Of a stretch of 64,000 nucleotides of DNA, positions 52,982 to 61,837 are shown in pieces (position 1 is the stretch's first letter; each line of letters begins with the position of its first letter). Source of the stretch: JAGGSN01 sp965603725 (lineage in GTDB: Bacteria > Zixibacteria > MSB-5A5 > UBA10806 > 4484-95); assembly GCA_965603725.1 (NCBI GenBank), contig CBFDEC010000012.1:13758-77757 (forward strand), given 5' to 3'. The notes beneath the pieces are model-generated. The model was not told where the DNA came from, did not search any database, and worked only from the letters and a program-made list of their open reading frames with translations. The position numbers and the translations under genes were made by a program.

Positions 52982-53315
52982 CCTTCCCCGAGCAAGCAGG
53001 CTTTATGGCAGAAACGCCATGCTGAGAGTAATCAGCGGCGGCAGGAAGCTTAACGGAAAAAGCCTGAAGCTTAGTTATATCGAGGGCGAACCCGATAGAT
53101 TCGCTATTAGCGTGGTCAAAAACTATGGTAAGGCAGTCGAAAGAAATAGAATAAAAAGGATAATCCGGGAATTCTTAAGACGGAATAAAAAAATGTGGCC
53201 GAAAAACCGCTGGGTGTTAATCAAAGTGTTGAAAAAATGCGATGCATTCAGTCGAACGGAAAACGAATCGCAGATTATCAAAGAGATAGAAAAACTGCTT
53301 AAACGCGTCGAATGA
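52941..53315 (+). CDS. rnpA: Ribonuclease P protein component
   Basis: A 124-residue basic protein that helps the RNase P RNA cleave tRNA precursors. The conserved SLPRASRLYGRNAMLRVISGG start and the RNR signature AVERNRIKRIIREFLRRNK are present. The N-terminal motif LPRASRL lies upstream of the first ATG (53019), so translation must begin earlier. The only in-frame candidate is GTG at 52941, inside rpmH, giving a 41-bp out-of-frame overlap. It ends in a 4-bp overlap with yidD. Confidence 0.92.
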   Translation: MLKDGKNSAYQTSSLPRASRLYGRNAMLRVISGGRKLNGKSLKLSYIEGEPDRFAISVVKNYGKAVERNRIKRIIREFLRRNKKMWPKNRWVLIKVLKKCDAFSRTENESQIIKEIEKLLKRVE

Positions 53316-53533
53316 TTAAAATACCTTCAAAAATATTAGCTTTTATTGTGAGGTTGTACCAGTGGGTAATCAGCCCGATATTGCCGAGCAGTTGCCGGTA
53401 TTATCCCTCATGCTCAGAGTATACCCGTATGGCTCTATTGACTCATGGCCTAATCAAAGGATCGGCGCTGGGCGTATGGCGTATCATTCGCTGTAACCCC
53501 TGGGGCAAGGGCGGTTACGACCCGGTGAAGTAA
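53312..53533 (+). CDS. yidD: Membrane protein insertion efficiency factor
   Basis: A 73-residue protein, complete for the family. VRLYQWVISPILPSSCRYYP, then SCSEYTRMALLTHG, and ending in RCNPWGKGGYDPV, with the conserved Cys residues. It aids insertion of membrane proteins alongside YidC, encoded 9 bp downstream. The start overlaps rnpA by 4 bp. Confidence 0.97.
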   Translation: MIKIPSKILAFIVRLYQWVISPILPSSCRYYPSCSEYTRMALLTHGLIKGSALGVWRIIRCNPWGKGGYDPVK

Positions 53534-53542
53534 AAGGTTTGT

Positions 53543-55228
53543 ATGGATAAAAAGTCGATAATAGGTTTCGTTTTAATATTACTTATACTCTTGCTGTGGC
53601 CGAAATGGAGCAAGCTGATTAATCCGCCGCCGGAACAGCCGCCCGCCGAACATACGACCGGCGCTGTTGAGGCAGAAACCACAGCAAAGGAAATGCCTGA
53701 TGAGTTGCAGGCTGCCCGGTTTGAAAAAGCCAGCAGTTCAGCAATGCCCGTCATGGATGAGCCGGTAGTTCCTGAAAAGCTTATCCATATCGAAACAGAA
53801 AGCTTTACCGCAACGCTGTCATCGTATGGCGGCCTGTTGAAGTCGCTGGCGCTTAAGGAATATTTCACCGGCAACGGCCATAACGGCGATTCGCTGGTGG
53901 AGATGATCGGCGCCCCCGAGACAAGTCCCTGGCAGGCGCCCGGCGCATTGACTCTGGGAGTCGAGGATAGTCTATACTTTATTAATCGCGCCCCTTTCGA
54001 GGTGGACGGTTATGACCTGACTCTTTTTAAAGGCGATGAATCTCAGACCATATCGTTTTTCTATTCAGGTCCTGACGGCGCATCGGTTCGTAAAGACTAT
54101 ACTTTCAGCCCGGACGGTTACGGTTTTAAGCTTCGCTTATCAGTAAACAAACCGGGCTTGCTTGGCTTTACCGACCAGCTTACGCTGGGCTGGCTGACGC
54201 CTGTTTTGGCGACTGAAAAAGACTATAAAGAGGATCTGGGTAAGTTCGCCGGTTTTTATTTCAAGGGCAACGAGGTAATCGAAAATAAGGATGTCGATGT
54301 AGAAGAGCCTATAAGCGGGGAATGCAAATGGGTTGCTCTGCGATCGAAATATTTTACAAATATTATTATAGCTGATAATATCCCGGGTTCGGATGCATTA
54401 ATCGTCGGTAAAAAAAGCAGTGTTTATGATCGGGAGGGCAAACAGCACGAGTGGAAAAAGTTTGGCGCGGGTTTGACGTTCGATATTGAAGGCGAATATT
54501 TCACTAACGATTTAACTATTTACTCGGGTCCGCTTGATTATTTTTGTTTACAGGGAATCGGGTATAAACTCGGCCAGCTTGTCGATATGGGTTTCTGGCT
54601 GTTCAGGCCTTTCTCAATCGGGGCGCTCTGGATTTTTATACAGCTTCACAAGGCGCTGTTTAATTATGGGCTGGTAATCATTATATTTTCAATTATTATG
54701 AAAGTCGTCTTCTGGCCGCTCACCCGTAAAAGCTCAGCCTCGATGATGAGAATGAAAGATCTGCAGCCAAAGATCCAGGAGATGAAAGCAAAATATAAGA
54801 ACGAGCCGCAAAAGCTTAATGTGGAAACAATGAAGATTTACAAGGAATACGGCGTTAATCCATTCGGTTCCTGTTTGCCGCTATTAGTACAGTTGCCTGT
54901 ATTCTGGGCCATGTTTTCGGTTTTGCGAAATTCAATCGAATTAAGAGCCGCTGGCTTCGTATTCTGGATAACCGACCTGTCACAGAAAGACCCGTATTAT
55001 ATTCTGGCTATTCTAATGGCGCTGGCGATGTTTATCCAACAGAAGATGACTATCACCGACCCCAAGCAAAAAATGATGATTTATATAATGCCGGCAGTAT
55101 TTTTATTCATCTTTGGCGGTATGCCCTCGGGTCTGGTGCTCTACTGGACGATGTTCAGCGTTATTGGCATATTCGAGCAAATTCTGGTTAAAAGAAAACT
55201 TGAAGAGGAGAAGAAGCTGGCCACCTGA
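53543..55228 (+). CDS. yidC: Membrane protein insertase YidC
   Basis: A 561-residue insertase of the Gram-negative type. It has an N-terminal anchor (IIGFVLILLILLLWP), a Pro/Glu-rich linker and the large periplasmic P1 domain (about 85-340). Five core membrane segments then include FNYGLVIIIFSIIMKVVFWP, MKIYKEYGVNPFGSCLPLLV and the MPSGLVLYWTMFSVIGI end. The hydrophilic-groove Arg is within WPLTRKSSASMM. The presence of P1 supports an outer-membrane-bearing cell. Confidence 0.97.
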   Translation: MDKKSIIGFVLILLILLLWPKWSKLINPPPEQPPAEHTTGAVEAETTAKEMPDELQAARFEKASSSAMPVMDEPVVPEKLIHIETESFTATLSSYGGLLKSLALKEYFTGNGHNGDSLVEMIGAPETSPWQAPGALTLGVEDSLYFINRAPFEVDGYDLTLFKGDESQTISFFYSGPDGASVRKDYTFSPDGYGFKLRLSVNKPGLLGFTDQLTLGWLTPVLATEKDYKEDLGKFAGFYFKGNEVIENKDVDVEEPISGECKWVALRSKYFTNIIIADNIPGSDALIVGKKSSVYDREGKQHEWKKFGAGLTFDIEGEYFTNDLTIYSGPLDYFCLQGIGYKLGQLVDMGFWLFRPFSIGALWIFIQLHKALFNYGLVIIIFSIIMKVVFWPLTRKSSASMMRMKDLQPKIQEMKAKYKNEPQKLNVETMKIYKEYGVNPFGSCLPLLVQLPVFWAMFSVLRNSIELRAAGFVFWITDLSQKDPYYILAILMALAMFIQQKMTITDPKQKMMIYIMPAVFLFIFGGMPSGLVLYWTMFSVIGIFEQILVKRKLEEEKKLAT

Positions 55229-55317
55229 GAAGAAAACTTCTGATCCATAATATGTTGCCCTGTTCCTCTGCAATGGATTGCTGCTATTCCAAAGGTTGGT
55301 AGAAGGGCATTTTTGTT

Positions 55318-56679
55318 ATGTATAATCCACACGAAACAATATGTGCAATATCTACACCCCCGGGTGAATCGGCTTTGGCTGTAATCAGGCTCTCGGGAAA
55401 AGAGTCAAAGTCGATTGTAGAAAAATTCTTTAAGGGAACTGATCTGTTAGAAAGAAAAGCGACCTTTGGCGAGCTCGTTGACGGGCGGGGTGATGTTGTC
55501 GACGAGGTTGTTGTCATCTGGTATAAAGCTCCCAAAAGCTATACAGCCGAGGAAATGGTTGAGATAATATGTCATGGCGGCTATGTTGTATCACAGCAGG
55601 TGTTATCGTTGCTCTGTCGGTCGGGAGCCAGGCTGGCGCAACCCGGTGAGTTTACTCTTCGCGCTTTTCTAAATGGCCGAATCGATTTAACAGAAGCCGA
55701 GGCGGTAAATTCAATCATCAGGGCTAAATCATCGAAAGCAAAAAAGCTCGCCTTTTACAATCTCGAAGGGAGATTGAAAGCTAAGCTGGAAGAGATCAAT
55801 TCACGTCTGTTTGAGCTTATAACCATACTCGAGGCCGAAATAGATTTCGCCGACGAGGAGATAACAAAGCTGGATGGCCGGGAAACCGGATCAAAGATCG
55901 AGGAAATAGAAGGTCTCATCAAGGAGGTAAAATCAACCTATGATATGGGCAGGATCTCCGAGGGCAGGGTACAGATAGCCATAGTAGGAGCTCCGAACGT
56001 CGGTAAGTCAAGCCTGTTTAACGCAATGCTTAAAGCAGACCGGGCGATTGTGACCGCAACGCCTGGTACAACCCGAGACTATCTGTCCGAGCATGTCGAT
56101 ATTGGCGGATATCCTGTCATATTGACAGATACGGCAGGAATCAGAACGGCTGATGAGTCCGTGGAAATCATCGGCATTGATAGAACAAGAGAATTAATTG
56201 ATAACGTGGATTTATGCATACATGTTCTGGATGAAACTCGACCATTAAATGAGGATGACTGGAAAATAGCGAGCGTTCTCGAAAACAGGGATTATGTTCT
56301 GGCTATCAATAAGATTGATCTTCAAAATAATCAGATTGACGGGAACGATAGTATTGTCACGTCTTGTAACCCATTACGTCTATCGGCTTTAACCGGCGAT
56401 GGCATCTCGAATCTCTATGTTGAACTCAATAATAAGCTGTTGAACAGGATGCCTGAACCCAACGAGGGTGTGCTGCTGTCCCAAAGGCAGTATGATTGTG
56501 CGCAGAAAGCCGCAGAGGCGATTGATAAAGCCAGAGAAGTTTTATTAAATAATGAATCTGTTGAAATCCTGGTAAGTATCCTTCGTGAGGCACTGGAACA
56601 TATCGGCGAACTCACCGGCAGAATAACAAGCGAGGATATTTTAAACAATATCTTTTCAAGGTTTTGTATAGGCAAATGA
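55318..56679 (+). CDS. mnmE: tRNA modification GTPase MnmE
   Basis: A 453-residue GTPase that, with MnmG, adds the carboxymethylaminomethyl group to U34 of certain tRNAs. The N-terminal folate domain starts DTICAISTPPGESALAVIRL-like. The G domain has G1 GAPNVGKSSLFN, G2 TPGTTRDYL, G3 DTAGIR and G4 NKID. The C-terminal FCIGK with its terminal catalytic-region Cys is intact. mnmG follows 270 bp downstream rather than in tight coupling. Confidence 0.97.
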   Translation: MYNPHETICAISTPPGESALAVIRLSGKESKSIVEKFFKGTDLLERKATFGELVDGRGDVVDEVVVIWYKAPKSYTAEEMVEIICHGGYVVSQQVLSLLCRSGARLAQPGEFTLRAFLNGRIDLTEAEAVNSIIRAKSSKAKKLAFYNLEGRLKAKLEEINSRLFELITILEAEIDFADEEITKLDGRETGSKIEEIEGLIKEVKSTYDMGRISEGRVQIAIVGAPNVGKSSLFNAMLKADRAIVTATPGTTRDYLSEHVDIGGYPVILTDTAGIRTADESVEIIGIDRTRELIDNVDLCIHVLDETRPLNEDDWKIASVLENRDYVLAINKIDLQNNQIDGNDSIVTSCNPLRLSALTGDGISNLYVELNNKLLNRMPEPNEGVLLSQRQYDCAQKAAEAIDKAREVLLNNESVEILVSILREALEHIGELTGRITSEDILNNIFSRFCIGK

Positions 56680-56713
56680 TTCTTACTATAATATTAAATT
56701 GAAATTTAATGTT

Positions 56714-56788
56714 CGGTCAGGTCGTAGCAAAGCGTGACCTGACCGCATATAAGCGCTGTCAGGTCACACCCTTGCGGACACGACCCGA
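56714..56788. repeat. Two GTCAGGTC-type hairpins between mnmE and mnmG
   Basis: CGGTCAGGTC/GACCTGACCG forms a perfect 10-bp stem at 56714-56745. CTGTCAGGTC pairs with GACCCGACAG (one mismatch) at about 56756-56788. They share the GTCAGGTC arm, so they look like tandem copies of one module. They could terminate mnmE transcription. Confidence 0.7.
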
Positions 56789-56896
56789 CAGAACTTTGAA
56801 CTGAGAAAGATTGAGAGATTTAAGATTTAATAGAAATGAATATGTTTAAGAATATCGATTATCCTATTCCTGTCGTACGACTCGTATGAGACGAGT

Positions 56897-56946
56897 TGTT
56901 GACAAATCTTGGCACAAATTCCACAGTTATCAACAGGATTTCCACA
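56897..56946. promoter_or_regulatory. Cluster of DnaA-box-like 9-mers ahead of mnmG
   Basis: TGTTGACAA (56897-56905, reverse TTGTCAACA), TTATCAACA (56927-56935) and a TTTCCACA element (56939-56946) lie within 50 bp. Each has one or more mismatches to TTATNCACA. In many bacteria the origin lies near mnmG/rsmG/parAB, so an origin or DnaA-regulated promoter is possible, but the boxes are imperfect and few. Confidence 0.35.
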
Positions 56947-58757
56947 TGGTCTATGATATTATTGTAATTGGCGGCGGTCATGCTGGTTGCGAAGCGGCAC
57001 TGGCTGGCGCAAGGCTTGGTCTGGCAACGGCTTTGGTCACCCTCGATAAAAATCGCATCGCCCAGATGAGCTGTAATCCGGCAATCGGCGGTCTGGCTAA
57101 AGGGCAACTGGTACGGGAAATCGACGCTCTTGGCGGTGAAATGGGCTACTGCACCGATATGACCGGTATCCAGTTTCGATTGCTGAACCGAAGCAAGGGG
57201 CCCGCAGTCCGGTCTCATCGCGCCCAGGTTGACCGCAAAGCCTACCGTGAATTCATGACAAATACAATCGGCAATCAAGCCAAGCTTGAAATCATCGAGG
57301 ATGAAGCTGTAGATATAGTCGTTGAATGTAATGTCTGCAAGGGGGTCGTTACCGTTTCACGTGAAACACTTTATGCTAAGGCGGTCATTTTGACCGCCGG
57401 AACGTTTCTCAACGGCTTGATTCATATCGGTAATAACAAAATTCCAGCAGGTAGAATCGATGAGAAACCCTCAAGGGGCTTGACAGAATCGCTGGTAAAA
57501 CTCGGAATTGAATCGGGCAGGCTCAAAACGGGAACGCCGCCTCGTCTCAATGGCGCTACTATCGACTTTTCAAAATGCATTCCTCAAGATGGAGATCAGC
57601 CGCCACCGTTTTTTTCAAACCGGTCAAATCGTGGTGATCTGACACAGATTCAATGTCATTTAACCTATTCTAACGAAAAAACTCATGCAATTTTACTCGA
57701 AAACTTGAATAAGTCGGCTCTTTTCAGCGGCGCTATAAACGGAATCGGTCCGCGGTATTGCCCATCCATAGAGGATAAGATCGTTCGTTTCCGCGATCGG
57801 AATCGTCATCAACTGTTCTTAGAGCCTGAGGGACTCGATACAACGGAGTATTACCTTAACGGCTTTTCATCCTCAATGCCGGAGGATGTTCAGTTAAGAG
57901 CGGCCCGCACAATCAGAGGGCTCGAAAAAGTGGAATTCAACAAGCCGGCCTATGCAATTGAGTACGATTTTTTCCCGCCGCATCAGCTTAGGCCGACCCT
58001 TGAATCGAAAATTATCAAAAACCTTTATTTTGCCGGCCAGGTTAACGGTACCTCGGGGTATGAGGAGGCGGCCGCCCAAGGGCTGATGGCTTCGATTAAC
58101 GTTGTTAATGAAAATCGTCGTGAAAAACCGGTTGTTCTGAACCGTTCTCAGGCGTACATCGGAGTCTTAATCGATGATCTTGTAACGAAATCGACCGACG
58201 AACCATACAGGATGTTTACCTCGAGAGCGGAATACCGCCTGTTTCTACGTGAGGATAACGCCGAAGACAGGTTAAGCGATATCGGCTACAGTGTTGGGCT
58301 GATATCCGGAAAGGTCAGGGAAAATATCTATAACGAGAGAACTGTTAGAAAAAAATTGTATAAGGATTTCCATAAAATACGTATCGAATTACCGGGAATA
58401 GAAAAATCATTAACGGTAGCCGAGGCGGCAAGGCGGTCCGATGTTGATTTTACTGATATTTTTAGAAGAATTGAAGGTTCAACTAACGAGAAATTTCAAA
58501 TCGTTGAAAAGACATTGATAGAAATCAAGTATGAGGGATACCTCAAACGTCAGGAGCGGCATCTTAATCGATTCAGGGGAATGGAATCGGTAACCATACC
58601 GGATAATTTTAATTATGCTGATATTACCGGCCTCAAACATGAGGCCCTGGAGAAGCTGAAACGAATCAGGCCGTCTACTCTTGGCCAGGCATCACGGATA
58701 TCGGGAGTCAGCCCGGGAGATATCGCTGTATTTATGGTATATTTAAAAAACAGGTAA
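56946..58757 (+). CDS. mnmG: tRNA uridine-34 carboxymethylaminomethyl synthesis enzyme MnmG
   Basis: A 603-residue FAD protein and partner of MnmE. VYDIIVIGGGHAGCEAALAG is the dinucleotide motif, MSCNPAIGGLAKGQLVREID, PRYCPSIEDKIVRF and FAGQVNGTSGYEEAAAQG are family blocks, and the helical C terminus (VTIPDNFNYADITGL) binds MnmE. The ATG at 56946 gives the standard N terminus; an ATG at 56886 is in frame but adds 20 non-conserved residues. A parS site lies within the coding region at 57353-57368. Confidence 0.97.
   Translation: MVYDIIVIGGGHAGCEAALAGARLGLATALVTLDKNRIAQMSCNPAIGGLAKGQLVREIDALGGEMGYCTDMTGIQFRLLNRSKGPAVRSHRAQVDRKAYREFMTNTIGNQAKLEIIEDEAVDIVVECNVCKGVVTVSRETLYAKAVILTAGTFLNGLIHIGNNKIPAGRIDEKPSRGLTESLVKLGIESGRLKTGTPPRLNGATIDFSKCIPQDGDQPPPFFSNRSNRGDLTQIQCHLTYSNEKTHAILLENLNKSALFSGAINGIGPRYCPSIEDKIVRFRDRNRHQLFLEPEGLDTTEYYLNGFSSSMPEDVQLRAARTIRGLEKVEFNKPAYAIEYDFFPPHQLRPTLESKIIKNLYFAGQVNGTSGYEEAAAQGLMASINVVNENRREKPVVLNRSQAYIGVLIDDLVTKSTDEPYRMFTSRAEYRLFLREDNAEDRLSDIGYSVGLISGKVRENIYNERTVRKKLYKDFHKIRIELPGIEKSLTVAEAARRSDVDFTDIFRRIEGSTNEKFQIVEKTLIEIKYEGYLKRQERHLNRFRGMESVTIPDNFNYADITGLKHEALEKLKRIRPSTLGQASRISGVSPGDIAVFMVYLKNR
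57353..57368. promoter_or_regulatory. parS centromere site 1 (inside mnmG)
   Basis: The 14-bp palindrome GTTTCACGTGAAAC at 57354-57367, followed by A, matches the bacterial parS consensus TGTTTCACGTGAAACA at 15 of 16 positions. ParB binds this sequence and spreads as a CTP-dependent clamp. It is embedded in mnmG codons. The following bases (ACTTTAT) are shared with site 2. Confidence 0.93.
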
Positions 58758-58764
58758 GGTTTTT

Positions 58765-59301
58765 ATGGGCGATAAAAAGGCAATCGAAAAATGGCTGGCC
58801 GAAAAGAACCTCTCTCTGACAGGCAACCAGATTTCTGCATTGCTTGAACATCTCGATTTTATTAAAGCATCATCCGGCAGGATGAACCTGGTATCGAAAA
58901 ATGATCTGCCGAAGTTAGTAGAACGTCATCTGCTGGATTCGTTATTGGTATTAACGGTATATAAATTTCCACCAGGAGCGACAGTTGCCGATCTTGGCAG
59001 TGGGGCTGGTTTCCCAGGGGTTCCGGTGGCGATTGCCCGCCCCGATCTAAAAATTGACCTTATAGAATCCCGTTTGAGAAAGAGCCTATTTCTCAAAAAA
59101 GTGGTTGATAATTTAGAATTAATCAACGTTCAGGTGGTTAATAAGCGCTGGGAGAAAGTTGAAAAATTGTATGATATCGTATTAGTAAGGGCAGTCTTTA
59201 ATGAACAAGATTTACAAAAAAAGGTAATCCCGCATTTGTCGCCAGGCGGAGTTTTATTGCATTTCGCTAAGCATAATAATATTAACATATTAAAAAGATA
59301 A
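58765..59301 (+). CDS. rsmG: 16S rRNA (guanine-527-N7)-methyltransferase RsmG
   Basis: A 178-residue SAM methyltransferase. SGRMNLVSKNDLPKLVERHL, LLDSLLVL, the SAM loop VADLGSGAGFPGVPVAIARP and LIESRLRKSLFLKKV are diagnostic. It is shorter than most RsmG proteins (about 200-215), ending soon after LLHFAKH, so the last strands are reduced. It follows mnmG by 7 bp and precedes a parS site and parAB. Confidence 0.93.
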   Translation: MGDKKAIEKWLAEKNLSLTGNQISALLEHLDFIKASSGRMNLVSKNDLPKLVERHLLDSLLVLTVYKFPPGATVADLGSGAGFPGVPVAIARPDLKIDLIESRLRKSLFLKKVVDNLELINVQVVNKRWEKVEKLYDIVLVRAVFNEQDLQKKVIPHLSPGGVLLHFAKHNNINILKR

Positions 59302-59307
59302 TAAAAA

Positions 59308-59323
59308 AGTTTCACGTGAAACA
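59308..59323. promoter_or_regulatory. parS centromere site 2 (upstream of parA)
   Basis: AGTTTCACGTGAAACA again matches the parS consensus at 15 of 16 positions. It lies between rsmG and parA, about 90 bp ahead of the parA start, where ParB binding could also influence parAB transcription. Confidence 0.95.
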
Positions 59324-59409
59324 CTTTATTTCTTGCAATTTTTCTATATCTGTGATAAAATCACCCGCAATGAATGAAAAATAAACGTAACTCAAAAACA
59401 GGCGGTTAA

Positions 59410-60168
59410 ATGGCAAAAATTATCGCTATAACAAACCAAAAAGGCGGCGTTGGAAAAACAACAACAGCGATAAATCTATCCTCATCGCTGGCAGTAGCCG
59501 AGAAAAAGGTTTTGCTGGTTGATATCGACCCGCAGGCAAATTCAACCTCCGGTCTTGGGTATGATAAAAGAGAGATTGAAAAATCCGTCTATGATGTATT
59601 GACCAGCGATATTCCGATTGAGGAGGCAATAATCGAAACCGATATCGAATACCTCCATCTGTTGCCGTCAAATATTAATCTTGTCGGCGCCGAAATAGAA
59701 CTTGTTAACCTGCCCGAAAGAGAGTTCAAGCTTAAGAAAGGCTTATTGTCGATCTCCGAGTTCTATGATTTCGTTATTATCGATTGCCCGCCGTCACTCG
59801 GCCTTATAACAGTCAACACGCTTGCCGCCTCTGACAATGTGATAATCCCGATACAATGTGAATACTATGCTCTTGAGGGGTTGGGTCAGTTAGTAAGTAC
59901 GATAAACCTGGTTAAGAAAAATCTTAATCCGAAACTCGAAATCCATGGAATATTGCTGACCATGTATGACAGCCGTCTTAATCTTTCCCGTCAGGTTGCC
60001 GATGAAACCAGGAAATATTTTACGGACAAAGTGTATGAAACAGTAATTAACAGAAATGTTCGTTTATCCGAGGCGCCGAGTTTCGGCAAGCCAATCTTGC
60101 TTTATGATATAGAATGCAAAGGCGCTAAAAACTATATTGATTTCGCCAGGGAGGTGCTGAACCGATGA
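59410..60168 (+). CDS. parA: Chromosome-partition ATPase ParA (Soj)
   Basis: A 252-residue deviant Walker ATPase. KIIAITNQKGGVGKTTTAIN is the deviant Walker A with both Lys, VLLVDIDPQANSTSGLG is the A' motif, and IDCPPSLGLITVN is Walker B. There is no N-terminal HTH, so it is the chromosomal Soj type. It moves the parS-ParB complex along the nucleoid. parB overlaps its 3' end by 4 bp. Confidence 0.97.
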   Translation: MAKIIAITNQKGGVGKTTTAINLSSSLAVAEKKVLLVDIDPQANSTSGLGYDKREIEKSVYDVLTSDIPIEEAIIETDIEYLHLLPSNINLVGAEIELVNLPEREFKLKKGLLSISEFYDFVIIDCPPSLGLITVNTLAASDNVIIPIQCEYYALEGLGQLVSTINLVKKNLNPKLEIHGILLTMYDSRLNLSRQVADETRKYFTDKVYETVINRNVRLSEAPSFGKPILLYDIECKGAKNYIDFAREVLNR

Positions 60169-61013
60169 AAAGAGTAGCTTTAGGCCGAGGGCTTGACGCA
60201 TTGCTTCCCTCCGGGGAGAGCATAGAGAAAAAAGAGATCCTCGAAATCGATGTAAGCCGGATTAAACCAAACCGTCTTCAGCCGCGAAAGCATTTTGATG
60301 ATGAAAGTATTAAAGAGCTGGCCGAGTCGATCAGGCATAAGGGGTTTATTCAGCCGGTTGTCGTAAGTCGCTCCGGCGATGATTTCGAGCTTATAATCGG
60401 CGAGAGACGGTATCGGGCCGCGCAGACTCTTAACATGGAAAAAATCCCGGCTATAATCTATGATGAGGTCACGAAGCGGGACGTTATTGAAATGACCTTA
60501 ATCGAGAACATTCAGCGGGAAAACCTTAATCCGATCGACGAGGCTGAAGCGTTCCAATTACTGCTTCGTGAATGCGGTCTTTCCCAGGAGGAGCTGGGTT
60601 CTCAGGTTGGCAGGGACCGTTCGAGTATAGCTAATTCTCTTCGCTTATTGACATTGCCCGAAAAGGTTAAGCGTCTGGTTATTGAAAGCAAGCTGTCTGC
60701 CGGAGCGGCCAGAGTGATATTAGCGGTACCCGGGGAAAAAGAAAAACTTGCGCTGGCAGAGAAAGCCATCAGGGAGAGGTATTCTGTGCGTGAGCTGGAG
60801 AAATTGGTTTATGGAGAAAGCCGGAAACGTTCAACCAGGCGGGCGCCGTTAAAATCGCCGCATTTGCTGTCTATTGAGGACAGGTTGAGAAATAAATTAC
60901 AGACCAAAGTGTCCATAAACCCGCGAAAAAAGGGCGGACGAATAATAATTGAATATTATGATAATACGAGTTTAACCCGAATCTTAGAAGAATTGAAAGT
61001 AACCGAGGGCTGA
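60165..61013 (+). CDS. parB: Chromosome-partition protein ParB (Spo0J)
   Basis: A 282-residue parS-binding CTPase. The N terminus RVALGRGLDALLPSG contains the ParA-activating basic segment. The CTP-binding boxes are around IQPVVVSRSGDDFELIIGERRYRAAQ, split across two strands, and LIENIQRENLNPIDEA. The HTH is in LSQEELGSQVGRDRSSIANSLRL. The C-terminal dimer domain is reached through a Lys/Arg-rich linker. It overlaps parA by 4 bp and the next gene by 1 bp. Confidence 0.97.
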   Translation: MKRVALGRGLDALLPSGESIEKKEILEIDVSRIKPNRLQPRKHFDDESIKELAESIRHKGFIQPVVVSRSGDDFELIIGERRYRAAQTLNMEKIPAIIYDEVTKRDVIEMTLIENIQRENLNPIDEAEAFQLLLRECGLSQEELGSQVGRDRSSIANSLRLLTLPEKVKRLVIESKLSAGAARVILAVPGEKEKLALAEKAIRERYSVRELEKLVYGESRKRSTRRAPLKSPHLLSIEDRLRNKLQTKVSINPRKKGGRIIIEYYDNTSLTRILEELKVTEG

Positions 61014-61813
61014 TGAAAAAATATCTTGATTTCTTAATCGTGCCGCAGGGTCAGGCGCCAGCTATTAATTTCAGGCTATCGACTTTTATGGTGAGGGTAT
61101 TGGCGTTTATATTAATCCTATGGGTTGTCGCTTTGTTGACAGCGACAGTTTTTTACGGAAAGCTGTCGTACATAGCGATCAATGCAAACCGGCTGGAACA
61201 GGAGAATGAAAAGCTTCGAGATTATAACGCCAAAGTGGTAGAGATTGAAAAAAGTTTCAGGAAAAACCTTGAACTGGTAGCTAAGATCGCCTCCTTAGCT
61301 GGAGTTGAGCTTGCTGATGTCAACACCTCATTAGCGCTTTTTGAAGATTTACTGCACCAGGACAGTACCGGACGACCTGTATTAACCGGGCTTGCGGGAA
61401 ATGGGGTTCCTCCTCTATCGGTGGAAGAACTTGAAAAATTAAGAACGCCTCAGGGCAGACCGTTGTATGGCTGGATAACAAGAGGATTTGTTGATGATGA
61501 AAGCGGAGAAAAACACAAGGGTATCGATTTCGCAGTTAAAGAGGGAACTCCGATTGTAGTAACCGCTACCGGCATTGTGGAATTCACCGGCTGGGATAAA
61601 GATTTTGGGAACCTGATTATTATTAATCACGAAAATGGCTATAAAACCGTTTATGGCCATAACCAGAAAATAATATCCAGTGAAGGTGAAAAAGTGTATA
61701 AAGGGGATGTGATCGCTTTGTCCGGCAACTCCGGACAATCATCAGCTCCGCATCTGCACTATGAAATTGTTAAAGATGGCGTGGCCGTCGACCCATCACA
61801 ATATTTAGATTAA
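61013..61813 (+). CDS. Membrane-anchored M23 metallopeptidase
   Basis: A 266-residue endopeptidase-like protein. One membrane segment near residues 26-47 is followed by a coiled-coil stretch (NRLEQENEKLRDYNAKVVEIEK) and an M23/LytM domain with zinc ligands in EKHKGIDFAV (His and Asp) and in SSAPHLHYEIV (the His pair). GHNQKI supplies another conserved His. All expected ligands are present, so it is likely an active peptidoglycan hydrolase. It overlaps parB by one base and precedes a bactofilin gene, a pairing known to control cell shape. Confidence 0.92.
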   Translation: MKKYLDFLIVPQGQAPAINFRLSTFMVRVLAFILILWVVALLTATVFYGKLSYIAINANRLEQENEKLRDYNAKVVEIEKSFRKNLELVAKIASLAGVELADVNTSLALFEDLLHQDSTGRPVLTGLAGNGVPPLSVEELEKLRTPQGRPLYGWITRGFVDDESGEKHKGIDFAVKEGTPIVVTATGIVEFTGWDKDFGNLIIINHENGYKTVYGHNQKIISSEGEKVYKGDVIALSGNSGQSSAPHLHYEIVKDGVAVDPSQYLD

Positions 61814-61837
61814 CATTAATTTTAAAGAGGATGTAAA

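Noticed and set aside
53019..53315. rnpA starting at the first ATG
   Set aside because: This would remove the conserved LPRASRL N-terminal motif.
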